A DNA stretch of 19,912 nt, from positions 1-19,912 of the forward strand of contig CATGXW010000001.1 of NCBI GenBank assembly GCA_949542085.1. The letters are read 5' to 3'. Shown piece by piece: positions 6,918-14,461 of the stretch; the stretch's first letter is position 1; every line of letters begins with the position of its first letter. The notes under the pieces were generated by a model that searched no databases, was not told the DNA's origin, and saw nothing but the letters and a program-made list of their open reading frames with translations. A program made the translations under genes and the position numbers. Source of the stretch: an uncultured Alphaproteobacteria bacterium. Lineage in GTDB: Bacteria; Pseudomonadota; Alphaproteobacteria; RF32; CAG-239.

Positions 6918-7400
6918 ATGCCACAATTGGATTTTAGCGTTTTTCCGTCTCAGCTTTTCTGGCTTAGCATTTGTTTTTTTACAATGCTGTTTTTGATGAG
7001 AAAGATTATTATCCCGCGGATTGCGGAGATGATAAATCTGCGCAAGGAAAAAATTGACGACTATTTGCAAAAAGCTGCGGAAATTAAGGAAAAAGCGGAG
7101 AAGTCTCTTGAGAAATATCAGGAAGCTTTGCAAAAAGCCACCAGCGAGGCAAATCAGTCTTTGTTGAAGACGCAGCAAGATTTGAAAAATTTGATGGAGT
7201 GCAAGCAAGCGGATTTGTCTGCGGAGCTGGCTAATCAGATTAAAGAAGGTGAGCAAAAAATTGCGCAAGGCAAGCAAAAAGCCTTGAAGCAAGTTGAAGA
7301 AATGTCTGCCGAATTGGCAATGGATGTGATTAAAAAATTGGGCCTGAAAGTTAGTGAAGCGCAAATTCGTAAGGCCATCGACGTTTCTGTAAAGGAATAG
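6918..7400 (+). CDS. ATP synthase F0 subunit b'
   Basis: A 160-residue peripheral-stalk subunit. It opens with MPQLDFSVFPSQLFWLSICF, the standard alphaproteobacterial b' start, with one membrane helix (about residues 9-28), then IIPRIAEMINLRKEKIDDYL and a long charged coiled coil to the C-terminus. It pairs with the b subunit to hold the F1 catalytic head still. It comes after the c gene and three bases before b, in the usual atpB-atpE-b'-b order. An AGGAG ribosome site lies seven bases before the ATG. It is often named atpF2 or atpG; I leave the symbol blank because naming varies. Confidence 0.92.
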   Translation: MPQLDFSVFPSQLFWLSICFFTMLFLMRKIIIPRIAEMINLRKEKIDDYLQKAAEIKEKAEKSLEKYQEALQKATSEANQSLLKTQQDLKNLMECKQADLSAELANQIKEGEQKIAQGKQKALKQVEEMSAELAMDVIKKLGLKVSEAQIRKAIDVSVKE

Positions 7401-7403
7401 ATT

Positions 7404-8009
7404 ATGGCTATAGAAGAAAATGTTCCCGGCAAGGAGATTATTGACGCAACGCAGGATGCTGTTTTGAATGCGGCCGGAAGTGTGGCTGATGTTATTGAAA
7501 CAACCGCGCACGAATTGAGCGGACATGGCGAGGTTTTTTATCAAAGCGCCGAGTTTTGGGTGGCCATGTCGTTTGTTTTGGTTGTGGTCGGATTGGCTCG
7601 TCCGATTGGAAAAATTATGTATTCTCTGTTGAAAAAGCGTGGCGAAACAATTGCCAATCGTATTTCCGAGGCGGCAACCTTAAAGGAAGATGCTCAGAAG
7701 CTTTTAGCGCAATATGAGAAAAAATATCGTGAAGCGGAACAAGAAGCTCAGGAAATTCTTAATCGTTCCGAAAAAGAAATTAATTTTATGAAGAAAGAAA
7801 ATATGGCTAAGCTTGAAAAAGACATGGCCATGAAAGAAAAAGACGCCAAAGAGCGAATTGCTGCAGCTCAGGATAAGGCTGTTCAGGAAATTTCTTCTAT
7901 GGCTGCAGCACTGACTATTCGGGTTGTGAAGAAGGTTTTGACAGACGGATTGACGGAAAAAGAGCAAGATAAACTGATTGATGAGTCTATCGACAGAATC
8001 GCATCATAG
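7404..8009 (+). CDS. atpF: ATP synthase F0 subunit b
   Basis: A 201-residue peripheral-stalk subunit with one membrane helix (about residues 50-70, SAEFWVAMSFVLVVVGLARPIG) and a long coiled coil after it (KKRGETIANRISEAATLKEDAQKLL and onward). Unusually, about 45 polar, acidic residues precede the membrane helix, whereas most b subunits begin within about ten residues of it; the extension would lie on the periplasmic side. The start is supported by an AAGGA site seven bases upstream and no other start codon in a suitable place. It is the last gene of the F0 operon and meets pheA head-on with a single base between the stop codons. Confidence 0.93.
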   Translation: MAIEENVPGKEIIDATQDAVLNAAGSVADVIETTAHELSGHGEVFYQSAEFWVAMSFVLVVVGLARPIGKIMYSLLKKRGETIANRISEAATLKEDAQKLLAQYEKKYREAEQEAQEILNRSEKEINFMKKENMAKLEKDMAMKEKDAKERIAAAQDKAVQEISSMAAALTIRVVKKVLTDGLTEKEQDKLIDESIDRIAS

Positions 8010-8010
8010 T

Positions 8011-8850
8011 TTATTTCCGGTAACGGTAAGGGTGAGCCTGATAGGTTCCCAAGATATGAATTTCGTCAGAGAAAAATTGTAGTTCTTTAAATGCATTTTT
8101 GAAGCTTTGTCTTTGGGGGTGAGATTCTATTTCCACATAGAATTGCGCGGATACAAAGCGTCCGTCAAGCAGATAACTTTCCAGTTTTGTGATGTTTATG
8201 TTATTGGTTGCAAAGCCTCCCAAGGCTTTATAAAGTGCGGCCGGTATGTTTTTCGCCTTAAAGATAAATGAGGTGATATAGGTCGATCCGTCGTCTTCCG
8301 GCAATAAATCCGTCGGAGACATTATCAGAAAACGCGTGGTGTTGTTTGTTGCGTTTTCGATATTTTCCTGCAGAATTTTCAGTCCGTATATTTCCGCGGC
8401 CAGACGAGAGGCAATTGCCGCTTTATCGGTGTTTTGCTCTTGTTTGATGTCCTGACAAGACAACGCGGTGTCAATTCGTTGTATCGGTGTGATTTTGTGC
8501 TTTTTTAAAAAATTTGAACATTGCGCTAAAGCTTGCGGATGAGATGACGCTGAGGTTATTGTTTCCAGTTTTGCTCCGGAAAGCCCTAAAAGCATGTGTT
8601 CAATTCGTAAAAAATATTCACCGACAATGTGTAATTTTGTTTGGGGGAGCAGAAAGTGAACGTCACTGACGCGTCCGGCATTGGAATTTTCCACGGGAAT
8701 GACTGCCAAATCAACTTTTTTGTCTTGTACAGCTTTCATAGCGTCATCAAAGCTGGTGAACGGCAAGTATTCTTGATCAGGAAAAAGGTTTTTGCAGGCG
8801 ATGTGCGAATAAGCGCCCGCGATACCTTGGTAAGCGATTTTTAGCTTCAT
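8011..8850 (-). CDS. pheA: Prephenate dehydratase
   Basis: A 279-residue monofunctional prephenate dehydratase, which turns prephenate into phenylpyruvate for phenylalanine synthesis. The catalytic domain (about 1-178) shows AYQGIAGAYSH, VIPVENSNAGR and the TTRFLI motif (Thr172-Arg173-Phe174). A C-terminal ACT domain (about 193-270) binds phenylalanine for feedback control; its KLESYLLDGRFVSAQFYVE stretch carries ESY in place of the ESRP of E. coli, which is usual in alphaproteobacteria. No chorismate mutase domain is present. Its ATG overlaps the stop of the preceding secreted-protein gene (ATGA at 8847-8850), so translation is coupled. It ends one base from atpF. Confidence 0.95.
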   Translation of the reverse strand: MKLKIAYQGIAGAYSHIACKNLFPDQEYLPFTSFDDAMKAVQDKKVDLAVIPVENSNAGRVSDVHFLLPQTKLHIVGEYFLRIEHMLLGLSGAKLETITSASSHPQALAQCSNFLKKHKITPIQRIDTALSCQDIKQEQNTDKAAIASRLAAEIYGLKILQENIENATNNTTRFLIMSPTDLLPEDDGSTYITSFIFKAKNIPAALYKALGGFATNNINITKLESYLLDGRFVSAQFYVEIESHPQRQSFKNAFKELQFFSDEIHILGTYQAHPYRYRK

Positions 8851-9563
8851 TTATTGCCCTGAAGTTTGAGGTTGACTTTGTTCCAGCCTCCGGTTTTGGG
8901 TTTTGCCGCGTCTTCTTCGTTTTGTTTTTTTAACCAATTACGAATTGGTGCATTTTTTTGATTGAGCAATTCTTTTTGTTCGTCCGTTTGGGCGATGCCG
9001 ACAGGCAAAAGTTGATTGAACAAAGCGGGAGAGGCAAAATCTATCCTGCTTTTTAATAATGGTGTTACCAGAGCGTCGATTATCGCTGCCGCCGGTTTGG
9101 CATTAAAAGCATTAATCCGGCCGCCATAAAAGATAGCGAAAGCGTGGCAGGGTGAAGACAGCAAGACATCGGTTGTGTCCACGCCGCGAACGAAGCGCAG
9201 CATGATTTTTGGGCGGATGATGCAATCTTCTGTTTCGTCAAATAGCACACTGTCCGGATTGGAGAACAGTTCTGTGATAACCATGTTTTTCAGGTCTTGG
9301 TTGATGATGCCGCAAAATCCGGCGATAGCCATTCCATCCAAGGTATAACCGCTATAGTTTTCCGGTTTGTTGGTTATCTGATAACAGAAAATCTGTTCGG
9401 CTCCGGTTATGTTTTGCAGGGCTGATTGTCCGATTGCCTTGCTGATGCCGGGGAGAATATTTTCGGGTTTGACTTCGGAATATGTTTTCGGTGTTTCTTG
9501 CGCGATGGCGGAAACTGACGTCAGCATGCCGCAACCTAAAAACAAAGCTATCAGGCGTTTCAT
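8847..9563 (-). CDS. Secreted protein of unknown function, coupled to pheA
   Basis: A 238-residue protein with a signal peptide (residues 1-21, cleavage likely after AIA before QET). I do not recognise the family. The mature part is soluble, with four cysteines (Cys60, Cys84, Cys114, Cys139) that could form two disulfides, and a C-terminal lysine- and asparagine-rich tail ending GGWNKVNLKLQGNK. The segment SSPCHAFAIFYGGRINAFNAKP (starting near 136) is the most structured-looking. A GAGAGG ribosome site is well placed, and a TATAAT box lies upstream on the minus strand (9600-9605) without a good -35. It shares four bases with pheA, so both are made from one message. A functional link with phenylalanine synthesis is not evident from the sequence. 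Confidence 0.85.
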   Translation of the reverse strand: MKRLIALFLGCGMLTSVSAIAQETPKTYSEVKPENILPGISKAIGQSALQNITGAEQIFCYQITNKPENYSGYTLDGMAIAGFCGIINQDLKNMVITELFSNPDSVLFDETEDCIIRPKIMLRFVRGVDTTDVLLSSPCHAFAIFYGGRINAFNAKPAAAIIDALVTPLLKSRIDFASPALFNQLLPVGIAQTDEQKELLNQKNAPIRNWLKKQNEEDAAKPKTGGWNKVNLKLQGNK

Positions 9564-9702
9564 CTTAACCTCTCTGTTGTCAGACTATTAATTGTCATTA
9601 TTATATAGTCATAATTTAATTATTCTATGTTAATTTTTTATTTATGAATAGGTATGAATGTAAATTAATAAGGAAACTATAGCGGATATGTTTGATTTTA
9701 GC

Positions 9703-9731
9703 TTGAGATTCACGTAGCTCTCTTTTAAACT
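9703..9731 (+). promoter_or_regulatory. Candidate sigma70 promoter of glmM
   Basis: TTGAGA (9703-9708), a 17-base spacer and TAAACT (9726-9731) would start RNA near 9738, about 25 bases before the glmM ATG. This also argues against translation from the TTG at 9739. Moderate match to consensus. Confidence 0.4.
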
Positions 9732-9762
9732 GTTCGTATTGAATAAAATAGCGGAGGACGAC

Positions 9763-11124
9763 ATGAAAAATAGTTTGTTTGGTACTGACGGTGTACGCGG
9801 TGTGGCGAATGTTTATCCGATGACGGTTGATTTTGCCATGGCTTTGGCAATGGCTGCGGCAAAGGAAATTTGCACAACCAAGAAACGTGTGGCCCTTGCT
9901 AAGGATACCAGAATTTCCGGAGATATGTTGGAGGCGGCGATGATTGCCGGTTTTACATCGCAGGGTGTTGATGTTCTTCAATTGGGGGTTATTCCGACAC
10001 CGGCGTTGACCGTATTGACGCCTCGACTGGATGTGGATATGGCGGTTATGATAACGGCTTCTCATAATCCGTATCATGACAATGGTATCAAATTGGTTTC
10101 GGCGGATGGTGACAAGTTTTCCGATAAAGTGACGTCCCGTTTGGAAAAAGCTGTGGCCAAAGGAGGCTTTGATTTCGATAAAGACAAGCTGGGTCGTGTT
10201 GTTCCGTGCTTTGGTGTTGTTGATGACTATGTTACGACCGTTTTGCGGGCCGTTAAGAGAAGAAATCCTTTTCGGGGCTTAAAACTTGTCGTTGATTGTG
10301 CCAATGGGTGCTTTTCTAAAATTATGCCGGCCGTTTTTCAGAAATTGGGGGCGGATGTCGTTGCTTTATCATGTGAACCCGATGGTTTGAATATTAATAA
10401 AGACTGCGGGTCTCAGCATATTGAAAAGATGTGTGCCGCAGTGTGGGAGAATTCTGCCGATTTGGGAATTGCCGCGGATGGTGACGGTGACCGGATTATC
10501 GTTTGTGATGAAAAGGGAAAGAAAATTGACGGTGATCAAATTTTGGCCTTTTTGGGACAGTATTTTAAGGCTACGGGGGAATTGGGCGCCATTACCGTCG
10601 GGGCGACAATAGTGTCAAACCCCGGGTTGGATAGATTTTTGGCGGCGAAAGGGATTTCCTGTGTGCGTTCGGCGGTCGGGGAGCGTTATGTTATTGATGA
10701 AATGAGAAGAACGGGCTCTACTTTCGGCGGAGAGGAATCCGGACATATGGTGGCCTCCGATTATTCTAAAACAGGTGATTGTCTGGTAACGGCTTTGTTA
10801 TTTGTTCAGGCTCTTCTGAATACAAATAAAAAAATGAGTGATATTTTTCCGCTTTTTCAGCCGATGCCTCGGTTGCGGGTTGACAGTGTGTTCAGTGATA
10901 ATGCAAAAATGGCCAAGGCTTTTGATAAACCGGAATTTCAGGAGGCTATAAAAGAAGGCGAAAAACTTCTGGGAAAGGATGGGAAAGTATTGGTTAGAAA
11001 GTCCGGAACAGAACCCAAAATTCAGGTTTGGGTTTGGTCCGATAATTTGGAATTGGCCGCTGAAGTAAACAATGTTATCTCGAGTCCGTTGGAAAAGGTG
11101 GCGGGGTATGTTTCTCGAAAGTAG
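9763..11124 (+). CDS. glmM: Phosphoglucosamine mutase GlmM
   Basis: A 453-residue cytoplasmic enzyme that converts glucosamine-6-phosphate to glucosamine-1-phosphate, on the path to UDP-GlcNAc for peptidoglycan and LPS. The N-terminal FGTDGVRG motif, the phosphoserine loop TASHNPYHDNGIK (catalytic Ser100), the metal loop DGDGDR (239-244) and the sugar-binding GEESGH motif are all present, and the C-terminal phosphate loop reads RKSGTEPKIQVW. I chose the ATG at 9763, with GCGGAGG about seven bases upstream, over an in-frame TTG at 9739. It lies alone after a 199-base divergent gap and is not next to ftsH, its usual neighbour in many bacteria. Confidence 0.97.
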   Translation: MKNSLFGTDGVRGVANVYPMTVDFAMALAMAAAKEICTTKKRVALAKDTRISGDMLEAAMIAGFTSQGVDVLQLGVIPTPALTVLTPRLDVDMAVMITASHNPYHDNGIKLVSADGDKFSDKVTSRLEKAVAKGGFDFDKDKLGRVVPCFGVVDDYVTTVLRAVKRRNPFRGLKLVVDCANGCFSKIMPAVFQKLGADVVALSCEPDGLNINKDCGSQHIEKMCAAVWENSADLGIAADGDGDRIIVCDEKGKKIDGDQILAFLGQYFKATGELGAITVGATIVSNPGLDRFLAAKGISCVRSAVGERYVIDEMRRTGSTFGGEESGHMVASDYSKTGDCLVTALLFVQALLNTNKKMSDIFPLFQPMPRLRVDSVFSDNAKMAKAFDKPEFQEAIKEGEKLLGKDGKVLVRKSGTEPKIQVWVWSDNLELAAEVNNVISSPLEKVAGYVSRK

Positions 11125-11211
11125 ACTTCAAAACCGAAGGTTAAACTTTTGTTTACAATTAATTGATAAACTTCAAAATACAACATTGTTTAGGTTGTGT
11201 CAGGAGGTAAT

Positions 11212-11412
11212 ATGCAGGTGAATCAAATGAACTTTGACTGGTATCGCAAGAAAGATACTCCGGTTAAGAAACGCGGTAATTTGATGCTGATTGTTCCGTC
11301 GCCGATATCTCGAGACGGAAAAACAAAGACACGTTGCGTATGGCCGTCTCAGTTTGAAACAGATTCCAGATATTTGAGCCGCCGCATCTGGGGACGTTCG
11401 AGCGAATCATGA
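11212..11412 (+). CDS. Small basic protein of unknown function
   Basis: A 66-residue hydrophilic, basic protein without a signal peptide or membrane segment. I do not recognise it. It contains aromatic and basic clusters (FDWYRKK, CVWPSQF, SRRIWGR) and one cysteine. The ATG at 11212 is preceded by a near-perfect AGGAGGT site (11202-11208), among the strongest ribosome sites in the window, which argues that the gene is real. An upstream in-frame GTG at 11197 lies before that site and is not the start. Its stop overlaps the next gene's ATG (ATGA, 11409-11412), so the two are translated together. It lies 87 bases after glmM. Confidence 0.65.
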   Translation: MQVNQMNFDWYRKKDTPVKKRGNLMLIVPSPISRDGKTKTRCVWPSQFETDSRYLSRRIWGRSSES

Positions 11413-11726
11413 TAAAAGGTATTATTTCACTTTTTACATCGGGAATCATTTTTAATCCTCTGGTGCTGCTGGGTATTGCTTTTGGTGTTTTTTGCATGGC
11501 AACAAAGGATGCGGCTGCAATACAGGCGGCATTTAAGGATTTTCATCTTTACGTGCTGGTTCTTATTCTGTCGACAGCGTATGTTTTTGTTTTCAAAAAA
11601 GTTTATAAGGACAACGGCGATAATTTAGATTGGGGGATTATGATTTTTCAATCTGTATTAGGTGTGGCAAAATTTGCGGTTGCCGCTGTTCTGACTATTT
11701 CGTTTGTGGTTATGTTGAGTTTCTAG
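11409..11726 (+). CDS. Small inner-membrane protein of unknown function
   Basis: A 105-residue, very hydrophobic protein with three likely membrane helices (about residues 12-31, 46-63 and 78-103) and short polar loops (KDAAAIQAAFKD and KKVYKDNGDNLDWG). I cannot assign a family. It overlaps the upstream 66-residue gene by four bases, and the pair is probably one functional unit: a small basic cytoplasmic protein and a membrane partner. Its TAG stop lies in a CTAG shared with the convergent YjfB-like gene. Confidence 0.75.
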   Translation: MIKGIISLFTSGIIFNPLVLLGIAFGVFCMATKDAAAIQAAFKDFHLYVLVLILSTAYVFVFKKVYKDNGDNLDWGIMIFQSVLGVAKFAVAAVLTISFVVMLSF

Positions 11727-11902
11727 ATGGAAATGTCAAGGTTTTGTCCCAGATTTTCTGATGGCGGGACAGCTCTGTTTTCCGGATTTAACAAAACGTC
11801 AATGACTTGTTTTTGCATGTCAATGTTGTTTTTTATCATGCTCAATTGCATTTGTTGCATGGCTATCTGATATTGACCTATTGCACCGATACCTGTTGAC
11901 AT
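11723..11902 (-). CDS. YjfB-like putative motility protein
   Basis: A 59-residue protein, short enough to be missed by automatic calls. The N-terminus MSTGIGAIGQYQIAMQQMQLSMIKNNIDMQKQVIDVLL is one amphipathic helix rich in Met and Gln, and the tail ends SENLGQNLDISI. This matches my memory of the YjfB motility family (about 60 residues, helix followed by a Gly-hydrophobic-Asp tail), found in flagellated bacteria. An AGGAGAAATTC ribosome site is placed correctly, and an extended -10 promoter lies upstream. Its stop overlaps that of the membrane protein on the other strand. The gene looks real; the family call is moderate. Confidence 0.7.
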   Translation of the reverse strand: MSTGIGAIGQYQIAMQQMQLSMIKNNIDMQKQVIDVLLNPENRAVPPSENLGQNLDISI

Positions 11903-11930
11903 GAATTTCTCCTTTTGTTGTCTATTGATA

Positions 11931-11939
11931 AGTATAGCA
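11931..11939 (-). promoter_or_regulatory. Extended -10 promoter of the YjfB-like gene
   Basis: On the minus strand the sequence reads TGCTATACT (11939-11931): a TG-N extension followed by TATACT. No convincing -35 box is needed for this promoter type and none is seen. RNA would start about 20-25 bases before the ATG at 11902. Confidence 0.4.
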
Positions 11940-12040
11940 CATTTTTTTTAACGAAACATTACTAAAATTTCTTTTTGCTTCTTGTTTTTTGTTTGTAGGT
12001 GATTATCTCTCAGAAAAATAAACATTTTGAAGAGGGTGAT

Positions 12041-12529
12041 ATGGGCGAAGGTTTTAGAAATTTGGCATTCTTGGTTTGGGCGTTATGCGCGGTCAACGGT
12101 AGTGCAAAAGCGAAAAATATTGATTCGGTTATTGCCGAAGAGCAAAACACCACGGCACCGACGGTTGTGTTTGGAGCGGCAAAGAAACCCGACGGAAGCA
12201 TGGGAGAATATGTTGTGGAACAACCGGACGGCGCTCCAAATCCTCTGGGGGATCCGTTGCAGTTTCCCAATTCTTCTCCTCAGCAGGTGAATGACGTCAC
12301 ACAAGGGCAAGATGGTTCAGCTCCTGTCGAGAAGGTGAATAATGTTGTTCAACCCGTTTCAGAAAACGGGAATGAAACACCTCAGGAGTTGGGCAAGGAT
12401 TTTCAAAACACGTTGATGGAAGCCAACGGAATGGTGTATGATGTGCAGGCTTATCCGGTAAAAGATTTCCAAGCTATCGGTAATTCCGCAGAACCAGAGA
12501 CGATTTATTCGCCTAATGTTAATCCCTAA
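12041..12529 (+). CDS. Secreted low-complexity protein of unknown function
   Basis: A 162-residue protein with a signal peptide (residues 1-24, cleavage likely after SAKA). The mature part is acidic and rich in Asn, Gln, Pro, Gly and Glu, with no cysteine and little predicted order, for example PNPLGDPLQFPNSSPQQVNDV. The C-terminal part (from about residue 120) may be more folded. I do not recognise it. I chose the ATG at 12041, with GAGGGTG just upstream, over a GTG at 11999, because the shorter form begins with a proper signal peptide. It converges on the cysteine-rich gene, and their stops overlap by four bases. It may act in the envelope or outside the cell. Confidence 0.7.
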   Translation: MGEGFRNLAFLVWALCAVNGSAKAKNIDSVIAEEQNTTAPTVVFGAAKKPDGSMGEYVVEQPDGAPNPLGDPLQFPNSSPQQVNDVTQGQDGSAPVEKVNNVVQPVSENGNETPQELGKDFQNTLMEANGMVYDVQAYPVKDFQAIGNSAEPETIYSPNVNP

Positions 12530-14265
12530 TTGCACTGTTGTTGGTTATAGGGTAATGTGCGGCAGGTCCATTTTCCTTCCAGCAGATTTGTCGGTTCCAA
12601 AGTAGTCGTTTGTTCTTGCGCATCAACCGAAGATCCCAAGTGAATGTAGTATTTGTCTTCGCAACCGTTTGTCGCATCATTTTCGACCAACGGGAAAACA
12701 ACCTGAGAATCGCCGCTGCCATAAGTACTGAACAGTTTTGTGTATTTATGCAGGTGGAGACTACCCAGTGTATTGGGAAGTTTTAGATTGTTGCTGATTG
12801 ATTTCAGTTCGATTTTGGCAACATCTATCTTTGTCCAAGGTCTGATAATTACCGCAGAAGTGTCAGCGTAGATGCCGCCTCCGATTTTGACTTTATTGTT
12901 ACAGCCGAAAAGGATGCTGGCATCTTCGGGGTGATTGTTGGACGGGTCGTTATAGCGAATGTCGCCTTTAACGAATATTTCACTGTTGTTTCCGCTTTTC
13001 AGATAACCGAGGATGCTGCCTTTGACACCAAGGGCGGCGTCTTTTCCCAAATCTACGTTTCCGCGAATGTTGCCTTCTGTCAGAAGTTTTGATTCCGCGG
13101 CGACATCAAAATTGCTGCACAGTGTCGGTATGCCGCTGAAGCTGACTGTTCCTGATACGGATATCTTTTCAGATTGCAACGGGCATTCCGCCAGTGAACC
13201 TGCCGCAATGATTTTGACATTTTTGAAGTTGCCGTTTGCCGGAAGAGACAACGGTTCTTCAAAGTTCAGTTTTAGGGTGATGTTTTCAATGTCCCGATCA
13301 AGAATATTCTGGTAATGCTCCATATTTTGACTGTTGATTGTTAATTCAATCACCGGACGGGGATTGTTTTGACAATCAGGATGTGACAACCCGTTCAGAC
13401 TGCGTAGTTTTGTTTTGGTTAAATCCAATATAGGATTGGTCTCGTTGCCGGCAAAAACGTCGGCGTCGGGTGAAATATTTTTGGCCAGTTTGAGACAGTT
13501 GGTTACACATTTTTTGAAAGTGCTGTGGTGAGGGCAATCCAATGTATCTTCTGTTTCTGCACAGGCTGTTTGATTGTATCCGGTTTCTTTGCACAGTGTT
13601 TCCGCGCTTTTGCAGGCGCTATACAGAGTTCTGCGACCTTGAAGACAGGACGGGGTCTGTGGTGACAAAGGACCAAACTGACAATCTTGATATCCTTCAC
13701 AAGACGCTGGTTTGACGTTTGTCATAACGATATCGTCGCAAGTTGTGCAGGTTTCTCCGTCTGCGATGTAGCCGGCAGGAATCTGATCCAACGGAAAAGC
13801 GAAGCCTTCGCATTTGCCGCAACACTGACCGTAGTCTTGGCTGTATGGACAGCGTTTGTCGGATAATTTGCAGGTGTCTTTGGATACGAATCCGAGTTCG
13901 GAGCAGGCTTTGACCTGATTTTCCTGACAGATGCGGTAAAGAGGATATTTGTTGGCGCACATTTTTACCGGAAAGAGGGGGAGTTTGCAGTCTTCGGCCA
14001 AGAAATTATAATTGTTGTTGCGGCACCATTGTTCTTGTGAGCAGCTCCGATAGTAGGCGTCATGGTGCGGACATCTGTCAGCGGGAGCTGTTTGGTTAGA
14101 ACAATTGGCGTAGGTGATTTTGTAGCCTTCTTCCAAACATTTTTTTTCAGCGCGACTGAGTTCATGGTTTTGGTAGTTGTTGGTCGCGTAATCGGGGACG
14201 ACAGCGGCTTGAACATTTTGTGACGTTAAAAATAAAGACAGTAAAAGAAAAAATACTTTGGCCAT
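12526..14265 (-). CDS. Large cysteine-repeat secreted protein
   Basis: A 579-residue protein with a signal peptide (residues 1-20, cleavage after VQA). The first part (about 43-253) holds about five diverged cysteine repeats. Repeats one and two have cysteines at 43/55/65/75 and 81/93/103/113, exactly the same spacing (12, 10, 10). Repeat three is at 121/132/139/148, an irregular fourth at 173-218, and a fifth at 225/235/244/253. The common pattern is C-x-E-x-GY...C...CP...Y..C. The second part (about 270-579) has few cysteines and short glycine/asparagine-spaced strands (GNVDLGKDAALGVKGSI, KSGNNSEIFVKGDI), which suggests a beta-solenoid. No enzyme motif or anchor is visible. It is likely a disulfide-rich surface or exported protein; similar repeats seem common in gut alphaproteobacteria, from memory. 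It could depend on the DsbA-like protein at 4684-5436. Confidence 0.85.
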   Translation of the reverse strand: MAKVFFLLLSLFLTSQNVQAAVVPDYATNNYQNHELSRAEKKCLEEGYKITYANCSNQTAPADRCPHHDAYYRSCSQEQWCRNNNYNFLAEDCKLPLFPVKMCANKYPLYRICQENQVKACSELGFVSKDTCKLSDKRCPYSQDYGQCCGKCEGFAFPLDQIPAGYIADGETCTTCDDIVMTNVKPASCEGYQDCQFGPLSPQTPSCLQGRRTLYSACKSAETLCKETGYNQTACAETEDTLDCPHHSTFKKCVTNCLKLAKNISPDADVFAGNETNPILDLTKTKLRSLNGLSHPDCQNNPRPVIELTINSQNMEHYQNILDRDIENITLKLNFEEPLSLPANGNFKNVKIIAAGSLAECPLQSEKISVSGTVSFSGIPTLCSNFDVAAESKLLTEGNIRGNVDLGKDAALGVKGSILGYLKSGNNSEIFVKGDIRYNDPSNNHPEDASILFGCNNKVKIGGGIYADTSAVIIRPWTKIDVAKIELKSISNNLKLPNTLGSLHLHKYTKLFSTYGSGDSQVVFPLVENDATNGCEDKYYIHLGSSVDAQEQTTTLEPTNLLEGKWTCRTLPYNQQQCN

Positions 14266-14346
14266 GACTATCCTTCCGTAAAATCCGGTTTTTATTGTCT
14301 ATCATATGCTCGTGATTTTTAATATTGAGTTAAAAAATATCTTTTT

Positions 14347-14374
14347 TTGACAAAATTTATTTTTTGACTAGATT
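14347..14374 (+). promoter_or_regulatory. Possible carD promoter
   Basis: A perfect TTGACA (14347-14352) is followed after 16 bases by TAGATT (14369-14374), a fair -10 box. It would give a leader of about 80 bases. A second -10-like TATATA lies nearer the gene without a -35. The 14266-14461 gap holds no gene. Confidence 0.35.
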
Positions 14375-14461
14375 TAAACCTTTTTTTGTGGTATGTTTGC
14401 CCTGTCGTTATGAAAAATATTTCGATTTTTCTATATAAACCTATTTTATGGGAATCTGGTA

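Noticed and set aside
6666..7544. Long 292-codon minus-strand frame opposite atpE and the b' gene
   Set aside because: It runs antisense across several clear ATP synthase genes, is rich in Leu/Phe/Asn/His typical of shadow frames, and has no family resemblance.
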